Position numbers and translations under genes: made by a program. This document shows, one piece after another, positions 42,313 through 51,164 of a stretch of 64,000 bases of DNA. Source of the stretch: JAVJSU01 sp040219275 (GTDB taxonomy: Bacteria; Chloroflexota; Anaerolineae; Aggregatilineales; Phototrophicaceae). The notes beneath the pieces were generated by a model. The model saw only the letters and a list, made by a program, of their open reading frames with translations. It was not told the origin of the DNA and did no database searches. The stretch covers positions 57,462 to 121,461 of the forward strand of contig JAVJSU010000048.1 in NCBI GenBank assembly GCA_040219275.1, given 5' to 3'. Position 1 is the stretch's first letter. Every line of letters begins with the position of its first letter.

Positions 42313-42341
42313 AAAAACACGCCGTTTGCGCGACGTGTTTT
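42313..42341 (+). terminator. Terminator after the ThDP enzyme gene
   Basis: AAAACACG pairs with CGTGTTTT (42334-42341) around a 12-base loop and lies about 130 bp after the stop codon. Confidence 0.65.
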
Positions 42342-42372
42342 CGTGGAGGAGTAGGAGTTTTTTTTAGTGCTT

Positions 42373-42438
42373 AGTTTTTAGTTGTTAGTTCAGTTTTTTT
42401 GGCTTTAACTACGAACTAACAACTACTCACTAATAACT
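42373..42438. repeat. Two inverted family D units forming a hairpin
   Basis: AGTTGTTAGTTC (42380-42391) and GAACTAACAACT (42413-42424) are a perfect 12-bp inverted repeat made from two D units in opposite orientation. It lies just after the stop of the minus-strand sugar transferase gene and could act as its terminator. Confidence 0.6.
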
Positions 42439-42444
42439 GATGAA

Positions 42445-43128
42445 TTAGAATGCGCCTTTGCCCTTGAGCAGTGCCGGAATGGTGCTGAAAAGTATTTTCA
42501 GGTCAAGGAGCAGATTGTAGTTCTTGATGTAGTAGACATCTTGATCGGTGTTTTCGTGGCAAGGTTTGTCGCTACGACCATTGATCTGCCACCATCCGGT
42601 GATGCCCTGCGGGACGCTGAAGCGTTCATACTGCCAATCTTCGTAACCGGCAACCAATTTCGGTAATTCAGGACGCGGACCGACCAGGCTCATTTCGCCC
42701 ATCAGCACGTTAATCAGCTGGGGCAGTTCGTCCAGGCTGGTTTTGCGGACGATGCGACCGATTTTGGTGACGCGCGGGTCGTGACGTGTTTTGTGAACTT
42801 CGTTGCCGTCTTCGTCGGTAACTTTGATATTCGCGGCATTGACAACCATCGAACGGAATTTGTAAATCTTGAAGATACGACCATTCTCACCGACACGTTC
42901 CTGTAAGAAAAGCACCGGACCTTCGGAGGTCAATTTGATTGCAATAGCGACCATTGCCATGACCGGGAAGACCAGAAACAGGACGATGCTGGAAACGATG
43001 ATGTCGAAAGCGCGTTTGGCGGCGCGTTCGTTGACCGTCATCGCGGGATTGACATGACCGGCTTGCTTGGTGGTCATCGCAATGTAGGTGTCTTCGTTTT
43101 GCACGTTGGTTAGGTTGAGAACTGCCAT
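42445..43128 (-). CDS. Undecaprenyl-phosphate sugar phosphotransferase (bacterial sugar transferase)
   Basis: The 227-residue enzyme transfers a sugar-1-phosphate to undecaprenyl phosphate to start exopolysaccharide or glycan assembly at the inner membrane. One N-terminal membrane helix ([25 protein letters not shown]) is followed by the catalytic domain: [61 protein letters not shown] and [18 protein letters not shown]. The DELPQ and VGPRPE motifs are intact. It is the short, single-helix form, lacking the N-terminal four-helix domain of WcaJ/WbaP. GGAGG precedes the ATG. The nucleotidyltransferase upstream likely feeds it. Confidence 0.92.
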   Translation of the reverse strand: MAVLNLTNVQNEDTYIAMTTKQAGHVNPAMTVNERAAKRAFDIIVSSIVLFLVFPVMAMVAIAIKLTSEGPVLFLQERVGENGRIFKIYKFRSMVVNAANIKVTDEDGNEVHKTRHDPRVTKIGRIVRKTSLDELPQLINVLMGEMSLVGPRPELPKLVAGYEDWQYERFSVPQGITGWWQINGRSDKPCHENTDQDVYYIKNYNLLLDLKILFSTIPALLKGKGAF

Positions 43129-43360
43129 TTTACTGCCTCCGTTGGTGTTGCGCGTTTTCTGTAAATGCTTGTGTGTGAGTGCGTATTACATGCGTTAGTA
43201 TATGTCTTGTGGAGGCGTTTGGGTGATTTCGAGAAATCTTTTTACGACTTCTTCATAAATCGGGGGTTACTTATGAAAAATGTAAAGCGTTTTTTGTGAA
43301 GAACGTAAAGTTATGAAGAGAATCGGGCAAACGTAAGGAAATTTAGAGTGTTTTGGGTAA

Positions 43361-43393
43361 AAACTCGCGGGGAGAAACCGGAGCATCTCCCCG
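43361..43393 (-). terminator. Terminator of the nucleotidyltransferase gene
   Basis: On the minus strand CGGGGAGA pairs with TCTCCCCG (43368-43393) and is followed by CGAGTTTTTA. It ends the gene at 43423, so that gene and the sugar transferase are separate transcripts. Confidence 0.65.
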
Positions 43394-43422
43394 TTTATCT
43401 TTACACATACGTATGAGAACGT

Positions 43423-44175
43423 CTATTTTTTGAGGGCTGTTTCCGTTAAGAGTGCCTTTTTCGCCCAAAACTGCGCGGAATGAAACAGGGATTCGAACGT
43501 CCCCGCATCGCTCCAGAAACCATCCATCAACGCCCAGCGCAATTGACTGTCTTCAATATAGAAGTTATTAACCTGTGTGATTTCCAATTCGTTTCGTCCG
43601 GCATACTCCGGCTGACACCGACGAATATACTCAAACACGCGATTATCGTAAAGATATAAGCCTGTGACCGCGAAATTGGATTTCGGCGCGTCCGGTTTTT
43701 CTTCAATGCCGATGATCTTCGTCGAATCCGCCGGATCAAACTCCGCGACACCAAAGCGTTCGGGATCATCCACTTCCTGTACGAAGATGGTCGCGCCGCC
43801 CGCAAAGCCCTTAACTGCGGTGCTGATGTCCGCATCGGTGGTGTTATCGCCCAGAATCACGGCAATCGGTTCACCATCAGCGAAGTCCTCCGCCAACGCC
43901 AGCGCATCGGCAATGCCGCCGTCAGGATGTTCTTGATAAGCATATTCGAGATGAGTCACGCCGAGTTCACGCCCATTTTTGAGCACGCCGAGGAAATGCC
44001 CACAATGCGGTCCGCCTGTGACCAGTAAAATTTCCGTGATTCCGGCGGTGACGAGGGTGTTAATCGGATAGAAGATCATGGGCTTATCATAAACGGGGAG
44101 CAGATGCTTATTGGTGACGTGCGTCAAGGGATATAAACGCGTTCCCAGACCACCTGCTAAAACAACACCCTTCAT
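43423..44175 (-). CDS. rmlA: Glucose-1-phosphate thymidylyltransferase-like enzyme
   Basis: The 250-residue enzyme condenses a sugar-1-phosphate with dTTP to make an NDP-sugar. The N-terminal nucleotide-binding loop MKGVVLAGGLGTRLYPLTHVTNK, the DKPMIFYPI segment, GPHCGHFLGVLKNG, ILGDNTTD and EEKPDAPKSNFAVTGLYLYD match the RmlA/RfbA group. At 250 residues it is shorter than the typical 290, lacking much of the C-terminal regulatory segment; such short RmlA forms are known. It probably feeds the sugar transferase nearby and possibly the epimerase at 10.1 kb. The ATG starts the family-conserved strand. Confidence 0.85.
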   Translation of the reverse strand: MKGVVLAGGLGTRLYPLTHVTNKHLLPVYDKPMIFYPINTLVTAGITEILLVTGGPHCGHFLGVLKNGRELGVTHLEYAYQEHPDGGIADALALAEDFADGEPIAVILGDNTTDADISTAVKGFAGGATIFVQEVDDPERFGVAEFDPADSTKIIGIEEKPDAPKSNFAVTGLYLYDNRVFEYIRRCQPEYAGRNELEITQVNNFYIEDSQLRWALMDGFWSDAGTFESLFHSAQFWAKKALLTETALKK

Positions 44176-44375
44176 AAGAACTGTCCTTCCTTATATGTCA
44201 ATGCGTGTTTTACCGTGTGATGCTCATTCTAAACAGGAAATTTTCAAATCACGAGTGCCACATTCAACCAACCCAGTGCCAGCACAGACATAAAGTTACG
44301 CTGATTGCTAGTTGTATCATAAACGCTATTTTTTCAGAAACTCCTGTAAAAAAGACCTTTTTAGCGTCTCAGCGA

Positions 44376-44452
44376 TCAGCATTTCAGCTAAAAACAGGTC
44401 ATAATGTGCCAAATGAATGCTTTACTAAGAAACTGACTAGCTGAAATGCTGA
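44376..44452. repeat. 14-bp inverted repeat with nested direct repeat
   Basis: TCAGCATTTCAGCT (44376-44389) is mirrored by AGCTGAAATGCTGA (44439-44452), 49 bp apart. CTGACTAGC occurs twice at the right arm. The 399-bp gap 44176-44574 holds no gene; a TATAAT at 44517-44522 lies before the next gene. Confidence 0.5.
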
Positions 44453-44574
44453 CTAGCAATCAAGGTAAAGTTTGAAAATCTTAACTTTTCGAGGGCTGTG
44501 TTCGGCGATTCACCCCTATAATGAAAATACCACACCCGTTCGCAAGATAATCATGATTGTTAGCCGTAACCCGC

Positions 44575-45237
44575 ATGGAAAACCTAACATACGAAGCCTT
44601 AACCCATATTCGTGAAAAGTTGGATCTTTGGATTTTGACGCGTAATCGCATGGAATCTGTGTTGATGGGATCTGAACGGATTACCGACCCTGCCCCCTTG
44701 CCGTCTTTTGATGAGATTGCCGGATTAGGCTATGATGTGGTGGAAGCCCTCGGCGAAATTTCCCTGAATATCGAGCACGACATCGTCAATTTGTTGGATC
44801 AACTGGACACACGAAGGCGCAAACAGCAAGAAATCAAAGATGCACAGAAGCGCTTGCTTCGGGATATGCACAACACATCCTATTCGGTTGTTCGCGCTAC
44901 GGTGGATAGCATCCGCCATCAGGGGTGGTTGACGGGTGAAGATCGCTGGCTGACGGGCGAAGAGGGCATGTTAGCCGATGAGGATTTATCATTCTGTCGT
45001 TTGCAGGGCGCGAATTTAGAGAAAGCCAATCTTGAAGGCACGAACCTCTACTTTGCCAATATGATGGGCGCAAATCTTAAAAATGCCCGCCTTAACGAGA
45101 AAACCCGCCTACCGGATGGCGCGTACTGGTCAGCGAAAACGGATCTGCTCCGCTTCACCAATCCGACCCATCCTGATTTCTGGTATCCGGGCATGGACAA
45201 CGCAGGCACACAGGCGCAATCCCTCGCGTGGGCTTAG
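44575..45237 (+). CDS. Pentapeptide-repeat protein with coiled-coil N-terminus
   Basis: The 220-residue protein has a helical N-terminal half (HIREKLDLWILTRNRME, LDQLDTRRRKQQEIKDAQKRLLRDM) and a short right-handed beta-helix of about eight pentapeptides at residues 135-180 (LSFCRLQGANLEKANLEGTN, LYFANMMGANLKNARL). Pentapeptide-repeat proteins mimic DNA or act as scaffolds. The repeat is too short to form a full Qnr-type clamp. The ATG at 44575 lacks a clear ribosome binding site; a TTG at 44557 is an alternative. A TATAAT lies about 50 bp upstream. It converges with the next gene 6 bp away. Confidence 0.7.
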   Translation: MENLTYEALTHIREKLDLWILTRNRMESVLMGSERITDPAPLPSFDEIAGLGYDVVEALGEISLNIEHDIVNLLDQLDTRRRKQQEIKDAQKRLLRDMHNTSYSVVRATVDSIRHQGWLTGEDRWLTGEEGMLADEDLSFCRLQGANLEKANLEGTNLYFANMMGANLKNARLNEKTRLPDGAYWSAKTDLLRFTNPTHPDFWYPGMDNAGTQAQSLAWA

Positions 45238-45243
45238 CGCGGA

Positions 45244-45636
45244 TTACAACACGCCGTTGATGGCATCATCCCAGATGGAATCTAAGCGGACGTAGCGGGC
45301 TTCTTCGTCTAGCTCACTATAAATCCAGTGCCACGCTTCATCGGCATCAAAGCTATCTTTGATCGTCACCAGCACACGCAGAGGCATACCTTCATCAGAA
45401 ACTTCATTAGAGTCTTCGTGATCATGGGGATTTTCCGGTTTATCGTCATCGCTAATGGCTGAAAGCGAAGCGCTTGATCGGAGCGTGTAGCCATCTTCCG
45501 AAACATGCACCACACACAACATCGTCTTGACGAATTCCACCAGTGCTTGCTCATCGGTGGTCAACCAGAAGGCATATTTCGCCCCGACACCAATCCGCCG
45601 TGGTTCGGACATTGTGAAATGTTCATTGGGTTTCAT
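45244..45636 (-). CDS. Acidic protein of unknown function
   Basis: The 130-residue protein has an alpha/beta first half (RRIGVGAKYAFWLTTDEQALVEFVKTMLCVVHVSEDGYTL), an acidic/histidine-rich low-complexity loop (ISDDDKPENPHDHEDSNEVSDE) and a second structured half with LRVLVTIKDSFDADEAWHWIYSELDEEARYVRLDSIWDDAI. The start is uncertain (45660, 45636 or 45612). It lies 116 bp downstream of the NACHT gene in the same orientation and could be its partner. I do not recognise the family. Confidence 0.55.
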   Translation of the reverse strand: MKPNEHFTMSEPRRIGVGAKYAFWLTTDEQALVEFVKTMLCVVHVSEDGYTLRSSASLSAISDDDKPENPHDHEDSNEVSDEGMPLRVLVTIKDSFDADEAWHWIYSELDEEARYVRLDSIWDDAINGVL

Positions 45637-45776
45637 CACGCCTACACCTACTTCGTACACTTACGGTTTAACGTCAGCACACGACGCAAAGTCTCGTGAT
45701 GCCAACATTGTCTTCTATTATAAGGAATTCCTGCCCATTTCTAAATGAGTCTTCCACGAGAAAGGATCACTAGGCA

Positions 45777-48122
45777 TCATTCCATCGCTTCTAGTCGTGC
45801 CAGAATGAGCGAGGTGGTCGCCCGTTCCGGCGCATCCAGCCGATCATCAAAACGGATGGCTTGCAGGCAACGGGTGAGGTGCATCTGCGTCAATTTTTGC
45901 AGGCGATTGCGCGATTTGAGGAAACTCTCGTACCAGATTTCCCCCGCCACATAGATCGCGTGCATATCTTCCTCGGAAACGGGCGTGGTCAATTCTTCCG
46001 GTAGGAGTGCTTCAATCAATGACCAGCGCATATCCTGAATCGACCCCTTAGCGATGATCGACCCGGCGAAAAAGGCGACATTGCGCCAGCGGTAGGGATT
46101 CGTCTTCAGCAATGCGGAAAGATTCGCCGGAAAACTCCAGCCATCCGGCGAGGGTAAAGTGGCTTCGGGGGGCATCACACATTCATCATAGAGTTCGATC
46201 AGCGCACACGCCGCCAGATATTCCTGAATGCTCAAGTGCGGGAAACGATAGACATTGTGCGTATCGGAAACAAGGATGCCATTGCGCGTATTCAGATATT
46301 CGAGCACATCCTCGATGGACGCGCCCAGACCCTGACCGAGTTTTTGCTGTTCCATCAGGCGATCCAGCAGGTCTTTGCGCTGAATCGTGCCGGGGTCTTT
46401 GCGGTAATGTACCTGTTGCTTCTGTAGATCAAACGCCACCAATTTAAGCGCCGCCCGCATCCGGTCTAAGTTCAGGTTCGATAGTTTCTTCGCCAGCATG
46501 TCTTCCGGCGCGGGGATGTTCCAGCGATCCAGCAATTCCACCGTGCGCTCATAGAGTTCAGCACGGATGACGGGCAATTTCTTGTTGTCCTCGTGAATGA
46601 GTGTCAATAAGACCAGCATCAAGGGTTGGCGAGCGAGGGGCCAGAGCGGTTGTTTCTCTTGGATCGTATTCATGAGATCAGTCGCCAGCGAAGTTGTGCG
46701 GGCGGCGGCGGTTTCTCTACCCCCAAAGCTCGCAGACCGTTGGATGGCGGCTTGTAAATACCAATTGTTGATGTAATGGCGCATCTGTGACCATGTGTAC
46801 GGCGCGAGTTCTGCGGAGGCGAATTTGCTGGAAAGCCGCCATTTGGATTCCGCACGATAGGCATAGGTACGGCTGGTCACGACAATCCGACACTTCGGGA
46901 AACGCTCTGCCCAATTTTCGATGATGCGCTGTAATTTGATGCGGTCAGCGTCCTGCGAGACTTCGTCCAGACCATCGAGAATGAGCAGGGTGCCAAATGT
47001 CGAGACATCGCTATTGGTCAGGTATTTCTCCAATTCGTTGGCGAATTTACCGCGTGTTTTAAGCAGATACGCCAGCAAAATATCCGCCGGACCTGTTTTT
47101 GGTTCTAGCTTAAAGATGTCTTTATCGCCCGCGAAGTTCCGCAGGTTGATATACACGGGCAACAACGCGCCATGAATCCACGATGAGCCGAGCAGGGATA
47201 AGCCGTCTACTTTTTCCTGTTTTTCCGTTTGTGGATCACAGGCATACGCCATCGCCACTGCGATATAACGACACAGGGCGCTCTTACCTGTGCCTGCACC
47301 GCCAGTAATTACCAGTAACGGCTCAATGGCAATCGCCTCCAACACCGGACGACGCATATCCGACATATCGCTTTCAATTGCACGGAAGCGCATCTCGGTG
47401 ATTTGCTCCACCTGTTTGGCGCTTTTGCTATCCTTATCGTCCAGTTTGTCCTTCCAGACATCCACCGGAGTATAGAGTTGATGCAGGCGCACCAAACCCG
47501 TCACCTGCCGATTATGCCCCGGCACGATGCTCCCCAATTCCACCTGATTCCATGTCGCCCGAATTGCACCCAGATATGAGCGCAAAGAGCCTTTATCACC
47601 GGGGTAATTCTGCGTGACAACGTTCACATCCTGTCCGGCGAAGATCACATTTTGTCCGGCGGTAATCATCTGTGCCTGCACGCGCACGCTGGAAGTGGTT
47701 CTTACGGGGTCGCGCAAATCGGTCAATAATTTCTTGACGAAGGCTTGTCCGCTGGTGTGTTTCGCCATGTTATTGAGCACATTGAGCGAGATGAGCAACC
47801 AATCAACACCTTCAAGCTCTTCGTTGCTCAGTTTGTTGCGTGCCAGATGCTTCTCCACCAGATCCTTCACACTCAGGTCGAAACTATCGCCTGTGTAAAT
47901 CGCTTTCAGGCGTTCCGCGAGCGGGTCGCCATAGCGTAGCGCCTTGATAACCTTGAGCATCGCACCCAGATCGGTTTTGCTTTTCGGGAGGACGGGTAAG
48001 AATGACAGCGCCACCAATTCATAATAGGGCGACGAAAGCGCACAGGCATCTACCTGCTTTTTGAGCGTGACCATATGTTTTTCAAGATAGGCACGCCAGT
48101 CATCAATCGTTTTAAAAGTCAT
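45777..48122 (-). CDS. NACHT-domain STAND NTPase
   Basis: The 781-residue protein is a signal-transduction ATPase with no membrane segment. A helical N-terminal region (1-140) of unknown fold is followed by a short beta segment (ITAGQNVIFAGQDVNVVTQNY, 153-173) and a linker with LHQLYTPVDV. The NACHT domain has Walker A GGAGTGKS (about 274-281), Walker B LLILDGLDE (about 379-387) and sensor RIVVTSR (about 412-418). The C-terminal part carries FPHLSIQEYLAACAL (about 627-641) and a helical tail without clear leucine-rich, HEAT or TPR repeats. NACHT proteins often act in phage defence or abortive responses. The N-terminal effector is not recognised, so the output is unknown. Confidence 0.88.
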   Translation of the reverse strand: MTFKTIDDWRAYLEKHMVTLKKQVDACALSSPYYELVALSFLPVLPKSKTDLGAMLKVIKALRYGDPLAERLKAIYTGDSFDLSVKDLVEKHLARNKLSNEELEGVDWLLISLNVLNNMAKHTSGQAFVKKLLTDLRDPVRTTSSVRVQAQMITAGQNVIFAGQDVNVVTQNYPGDKGSLRSYLGAIRATWNQVELGSIVPGHNRQVTGLVRLHQLYTPVDVWKDKLDDKDSKSAKQVEQITEMRFRAIESDMSDMRRPVLEAIAIEPLLVITGGAGTGKSALCRYIAVAMAYACDPQTEKQEKVDGLSLLGSSWIHGALLPVYINLRNFAGDKDIFKLEPKTGPADILLAYLLKTRGKFANELEKYLTNSDVSTFGTLLILDGLDEVSQDADRIKLQRIIENWAERFPKCRIVVTSRTYAYRAESKWRLSSKFASAELAPYTWSQMRHYINNWYLQAAIQRSASFGGRETAAARTTSLATDLMNTIQEKQPLWPLARQPLMLVLLTLIHEDNKKLPVIRAELYERTVELLDRWNIPAPEDMLAKKLSNLNLDRMRAALKLVAFDLQKQQVHYRKDPGTIQRKDLLDRLMEQQKLGQGLGASIEDVLEYLNTRNGILVSDTHNVYRFPHLSIQEYLAACALIELYDECVMPPEATLPSPDGWSFPANLSALLKTNPYRWRNVAFFAGSIIAKGSIQDMRWSLIEALLPEELTTPVSEEDMHAIYVAGEIWYESFLKSRNRLQKLTQMHLTRCLQAIRFDDRLDAPERATTSLILARLEAME

Positions 48123-48466
48123 GGGTCGATGCTCTTTATTGTAGTAGGCAAAATGCGGTCAGGTTTGGACTGTGTGATGATCGCTGAGAGTCAGCGCAAT
48201 AACTGTTAATGTTTATTTTATGTTACTCTTGAGTTTGAAAAAAGCAAGCGGTCACAGAGGTTTCAGGCGAGAAACCCATGTGTGACTGTTACAACATTGT
48301 ATGATGTGCGTCAATTTCTGAGGCTTCGTAATGTGCTCGGAAATGTCGTGAGCAGGTGAATATCGCCATTTTATACAATACAGATCGTGCCATTTGAATG
48401 TAGACTCAGTTGAAAGAACGATGCCTAATCTATTGAGAAACGAAAACTATAAAACGGAAGCCTGCT
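48123..48466. other. Intergenic region between divergent genes
   Basis: This 344-bp stretch is AT-rich around 48205-48245 and is the likely promoter zone for the NACHT gene. No clear -35/-10 pair, repeat or RNA is visible in it. Confidence 0.35.
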
Positions 48467-48847
48467 ATGTCACGACAAACAACTGAAGTCAGCACTTTCA
48501 TTGAAAATTCCCAACATCCTCTAAAGTCGGAAATGGAATTTCTGAGAGGCATCATCCTGAGTGCCAATGAAGACATTATTGAACACATCAAATGGAATGC
48601 GCCCAGTTTTTGTTATAACGGAGAGGACAGGGTGACCTTTAACTTGCACAAAGAAGATCGTATCGTACTTGTTTTTCATAGAGGTGCTAAAGTGAAGGAT
48701 AGCAAAGACTTCTCATTTGAGGACAACTCAGGACTTTTCAAATGGGCTTCTGCTGATCGCGCCTTAGTTACGTTTCAGGATAGGCAAACAATTGAAGACA
48801 ACGAGGACGCACTCAAAGATGTCGTGAGTAGGTGGGTTCTCGTGTAG
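48467..48847 (+). CDS. DUF1801-domain protein
   Basis: The 126-residue protein has the YdhG/DUF1801 layout: HPLKSEMEFLRGIILSANEDIIEHIKWNAPSFCYNGEDRVTFNLHKEDRIVLVFHRGAKV followed by ASADRALVTFQDRQTIEDNEDALKDVV. The W-x-P-x-F/Y core and the iron-chaperone-like fold are characteristic. The family's biochemical role is unknown, though a frataxin-like (Fra/YdhG) metal-chaperone function has been proposed for some members. GGAAG precedes the ATG. It converges with the SDR gene, with a shared hairpin terminator between. Confidence 0.82.
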   Translation: MSRQTTEVSTFIENSQHPLKSEMEFLRGIILSANEDIIEHIKWNAPSFCYNGEDRVTFNLHKEDRIVLVFHRGAKVKDSKDFSFEDNSGLFKWASADRALVTFQDRQTIEDNEDALKDVVSRWVLV

Positions 48848-48857
48848 TGTAGCCAAC

Positions 48858-48887
48858 AAAAAGAGACGGGTTAGCCTCTCCCGTCTC
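48858..48887 (-). terminator. Bidirectional hairpin terminator
   Basis: GAGACGGG (48863-48870) pairs with CCCGTCTC (48880-48887). On the minus strand it is followed by TTTTTG, terminating the SDR gene at 48920; it also follows the DUF1801 stop by about 15 bp. Confidence 0.7.
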
Positions 48888-48919
48888 ATCAGTCATAATG
48901 CTAAGATTTTTGATCTACG

Positions 48920-49642
48920 CTACGAGCGCCCGCTGATTTCGATGTCTGCGCCGTTGATTGCCGTTGCCGCCTCGGACGCGAGGAAGACCATCAGATCGCC
49001 GATTTGCTCCGGCTTCACCCATTTATCAAAATCCGAATTGGGCATGGAACTGCGATTGGCGGGTGTATCAATGATGCTTGGCGAAATGCCATTCACGCGG
49101 ATGCCATGATCGCGCAATTCCAGCGCCATGCTCTCAACGATACGGGTGGCGGCGGCTTTACTGGCGACATACGCGGCTTGATTCTTCGCGCCTTTTTGAC
49201 CGGAACGTGCCAATACGGCTGTGATGCTCCCCTGTGTGGAAGTTTCCAGCATATAATTCGCCACTTTGCCACACACCATGTACAAAATACGGGCATTGAG
49301 GGACATCATTTTGTCGAACACGTCCATTTTCGTGGCGTGTACCGGATCGCCCATCGCAAAGCCACCGACCACATGCACCAGCCCGTCAATCTCGCTGAAT
49401 TGGTCAATGACATGGTCGAGCATCGTCTGCACGGACTCTTCATTGCTTAAATCTGCCGGAAAGCCTTTATAGCATTCGGTATCGCCGCCGAGGGCTTCAA
49501 TGCAATCGGCGAGTCGTTCTGCACTAGAATCGACCAATGCGAGGCACGCACCCGCCGCCGCCAATCTTTGCGCCGCGCTTCTGCCCAATCCACCCGCCGC
49601 GCCTGTGAGGATAATTACTTTACCGACCAGTTCATTTGCCAT
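48920..49642 (-). CDS. Short-chain dehydrogenase/reductase (classical SDR)
   Basis: The 240-residue protein has TGAAGGLG (residues 13-20), the acidic residue after strand 2 (ALVDSS), indicating NAD, and Tyr-x3-Lys in AAYVASKAA with N in SLNARI. The catalytic Ser position reads VLARSGQKG. It ends in GADIEISGRS, a short C-terminus typical of FabG-like enzymes. NNAG is replaced by HVVGG, as in a subset of SDRs. The ATG at 49642 starts the Rossmann strand; a 14-codon longer frame lacks support. The substrate is unknown. It stands alone, divergent from the ABC binding protein. Confidence 0.82.
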   Translation of the reverse strand: MANELVGKVIILTGAAGGLGRSAAQRLAAAGACLALVDSSAERLADCIEALGGDTECYKGFPADLSNEESVQTMLDHVIDQFSEIDGLVHVVGGFAMGDPVHATKMDVFDKMMSLNARILYMVCGKVANYMLETSTQGSITAVLARSGQKGAKNQAAYVASKAAATRIVESMALELRDHGIRVNGISPSIIDTPANRSSMPNSDFDKWVKPEQIGDLMVFLASEAATAINGADIEISGRS

Positions 49643-49856
49643 AATGTCACCACCCGTTCTCTTCTTTAAATATGCGTTTATCATATGCTATCACGATTGT
49701 AACGACTAAACCGAAGACACGCATGAGAGCCTTATTTTCGTCAACCTTGTATTTTGCCGAAAAGGGCGCGTGCAATTTTGTGCGTTTTGTCATTTCATAT
49801 TCTTTAAGTTCACGTTAAACTCTTCATCGCACGGATTATAAACAAGGAGTCACCAT

Positions 49857-51056
49857 ATGAGATCAAAATTATTAGGGTTAACGATTTTATTTGTCCTGCT
49901 GATGGGTGTGTTTGCCCCTGTCGCCGCACAGGATGAATTTGTGTTTGGCGTTGTGCTGGTCGGTCCGCAGAATGATCGTGGTTGGAGTCAATCGCATCTG
50001 GAAGCGGCTGAATATGTGGAAGCGAATTTTGAAGGCGCGAGTTCACTCATTTTCGAGAGCCTGAACCCCGCCGACTCACCGGAAACCACCCTGATGGATG
50101 TGGTTGCGGAAATGGTCGATAGTGGAGCACAGGTGATCTTCACCACCTCCGATAGCTTTGAAGAAGACACCAACATCGTCGCGGAAGCCTTCCCCGATGT
50201 CACCTTCATCAACATCACCGGAAGCAACGTGCTGAATGGTGCGCCGGATAATGTCGGCAACTTCAACGGGTTGATGGAAGCCCCGCGCCTCATCGCTGGT
50301 TGTGCCGCCGCTCTCGCCACTGAAACCGGAAGCATCGGTTATCTGGGTGCGCTGATTAATGACGAAACCCGCCGTTTAGCCGCGTCTTCCTATCTGGGTG
50401 CGCGTTACTGCTACCCCGGTGACCCCGCCGAACTCGAATTCAACGTGACATGGATTGGCTTCTGGTTCAACATCCCCGGTGTGACGCTTGACCCGAACGA
50501 AGTCGCCAACGAATTCTTCAACAGTGGCGCGGATGTCATCATCTCCGGCATTGATACCACCGAAGCCATCACGGTTGCGGGTCAACGTACCGCGGCAGAT
50601 GAGCGCGTTTTTGCCATCCCTTACGGTAATGCAGGGGGTTGTGATGAAGCACCCGCCGCGTGCCTCGGTGTCGCCTATTACAACTGGGGTCCTGCTTATC
50701 TGGATGTCATCGAAGCCGTCGCTGATGGCACATGGGAACAGGATTGGGTCTGGATTGATCCGGTCTGGGACGAAATTGGCGAAGACGGTTATTACAACGG
50801 CGCAGATACCTCCGTCATCGGTTACTTGCACGGTGAAGGTCTGCCGGAAGGCGTACAGGAGCAACTGGACGCATTCGCAGAAGAAATTCTCGCCTTTGAA
50901 ACCGGAGACATGGGTGCAGATGGCATCTATCTGTGGGAAGGTCCGTTGAACCTGCAAGATGGTACGGAACTCGCCCCTGAAGGTGAATACGTCGCACCGC
51001 TGGATGTCTGGATGCTGGATCAACTCTTAGAAGGCATGACCGGCGCAAGCGAATAA
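49857..51056 (+). CDS. BMP-family nucleoside-binding protein (ABC importer 1)
   Basis: The 399-residue protein has a signal peptide (MRSKLLGLTILFVLLMGVFAPVAAQ) without a lipobox cysteine. The periplasmic-binding fold of the Bmp/PnrA family is visible: FVFGVVLVGPQNDRGWSQSHLEAAEYVE, AQVIFTTSDSFEEDT, VTFINITGSN, GNFNGLMEAPRLIAGCAAALATETGSIGYLGA. Family members bind purine nucleosides or riboflavin-like ligands. The N-terminal NDRGWSQ corresponds to the ligand loop. Cysteines in AGGCDEAPAACLG may form a disulfide. At 399 residues it is longer than the typical 330-360. AGGAGT precedes the ATG. A terminator follows, yet ATPase and permease genes lie 1.4 kb downstream. Confidence 0.85.
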   Translation: MRSKLLGLTILFVLLMGVFAPVAAQDEFVFGVVLVGPQNDRGWSQSHLEAAEYVEANFEGASSLIFESLNPADSPETTLMDVVAEMVDSGAQVIFTTSDSFEEDTNIVAEAFPDVTFINITGSNVLNGAPDNVGNFNGLMEAPRLIAGCAAALATETGSIGYLGALINDETRRLAASSYLGARYCYPGDPAELEFNVTWIGFWFNIPGVTLDPNEVANEFFNSGADVIISGIDTTEAITVAGQRTAADERVFAIPYGNAGGCDEAPAACLGVAYYNWGPAYLDVIEAVADGTWEQDWVWIDPVWDEIGEDGYYNGADTSVIGYLHGEGLPEGVQEQLDAFAEEILAFETGDMGADGIYLWEGPLNLQDGTELAPEGEYVAPLDVWMLDQLLEGMTGASE

Positions 51057-51084
51057 TCGCCCGTCAAACCATCACGTAAAATTG

Positions 51085-51115
51085 CAGAGGCGCAACCGGT
51101 TTGCGCCTCTGTTTT
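51085..51115 (+). terminator. Strong terminator after the binding protein gene
   Basis: CAGAGGCGCAA (51085-51095) pairs with TTGCGCCTCTG (51101-51111) and is followed by TTTT. It could let the binding protein be made in excess over the membrane components by partial read-through. Confidence 0.8.
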
Positions 51116-51164
51116 GATGATAACCATCAAGAAACACACCTCGAACAACCACTGAGAGTAACGT

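Noticed and set aside
51085..51115. Possible riboswitch between binding protein and Rieske genes
   Set aside because: Only a simple terminator hairpin is visible; no aptamer-like structure precedes it.
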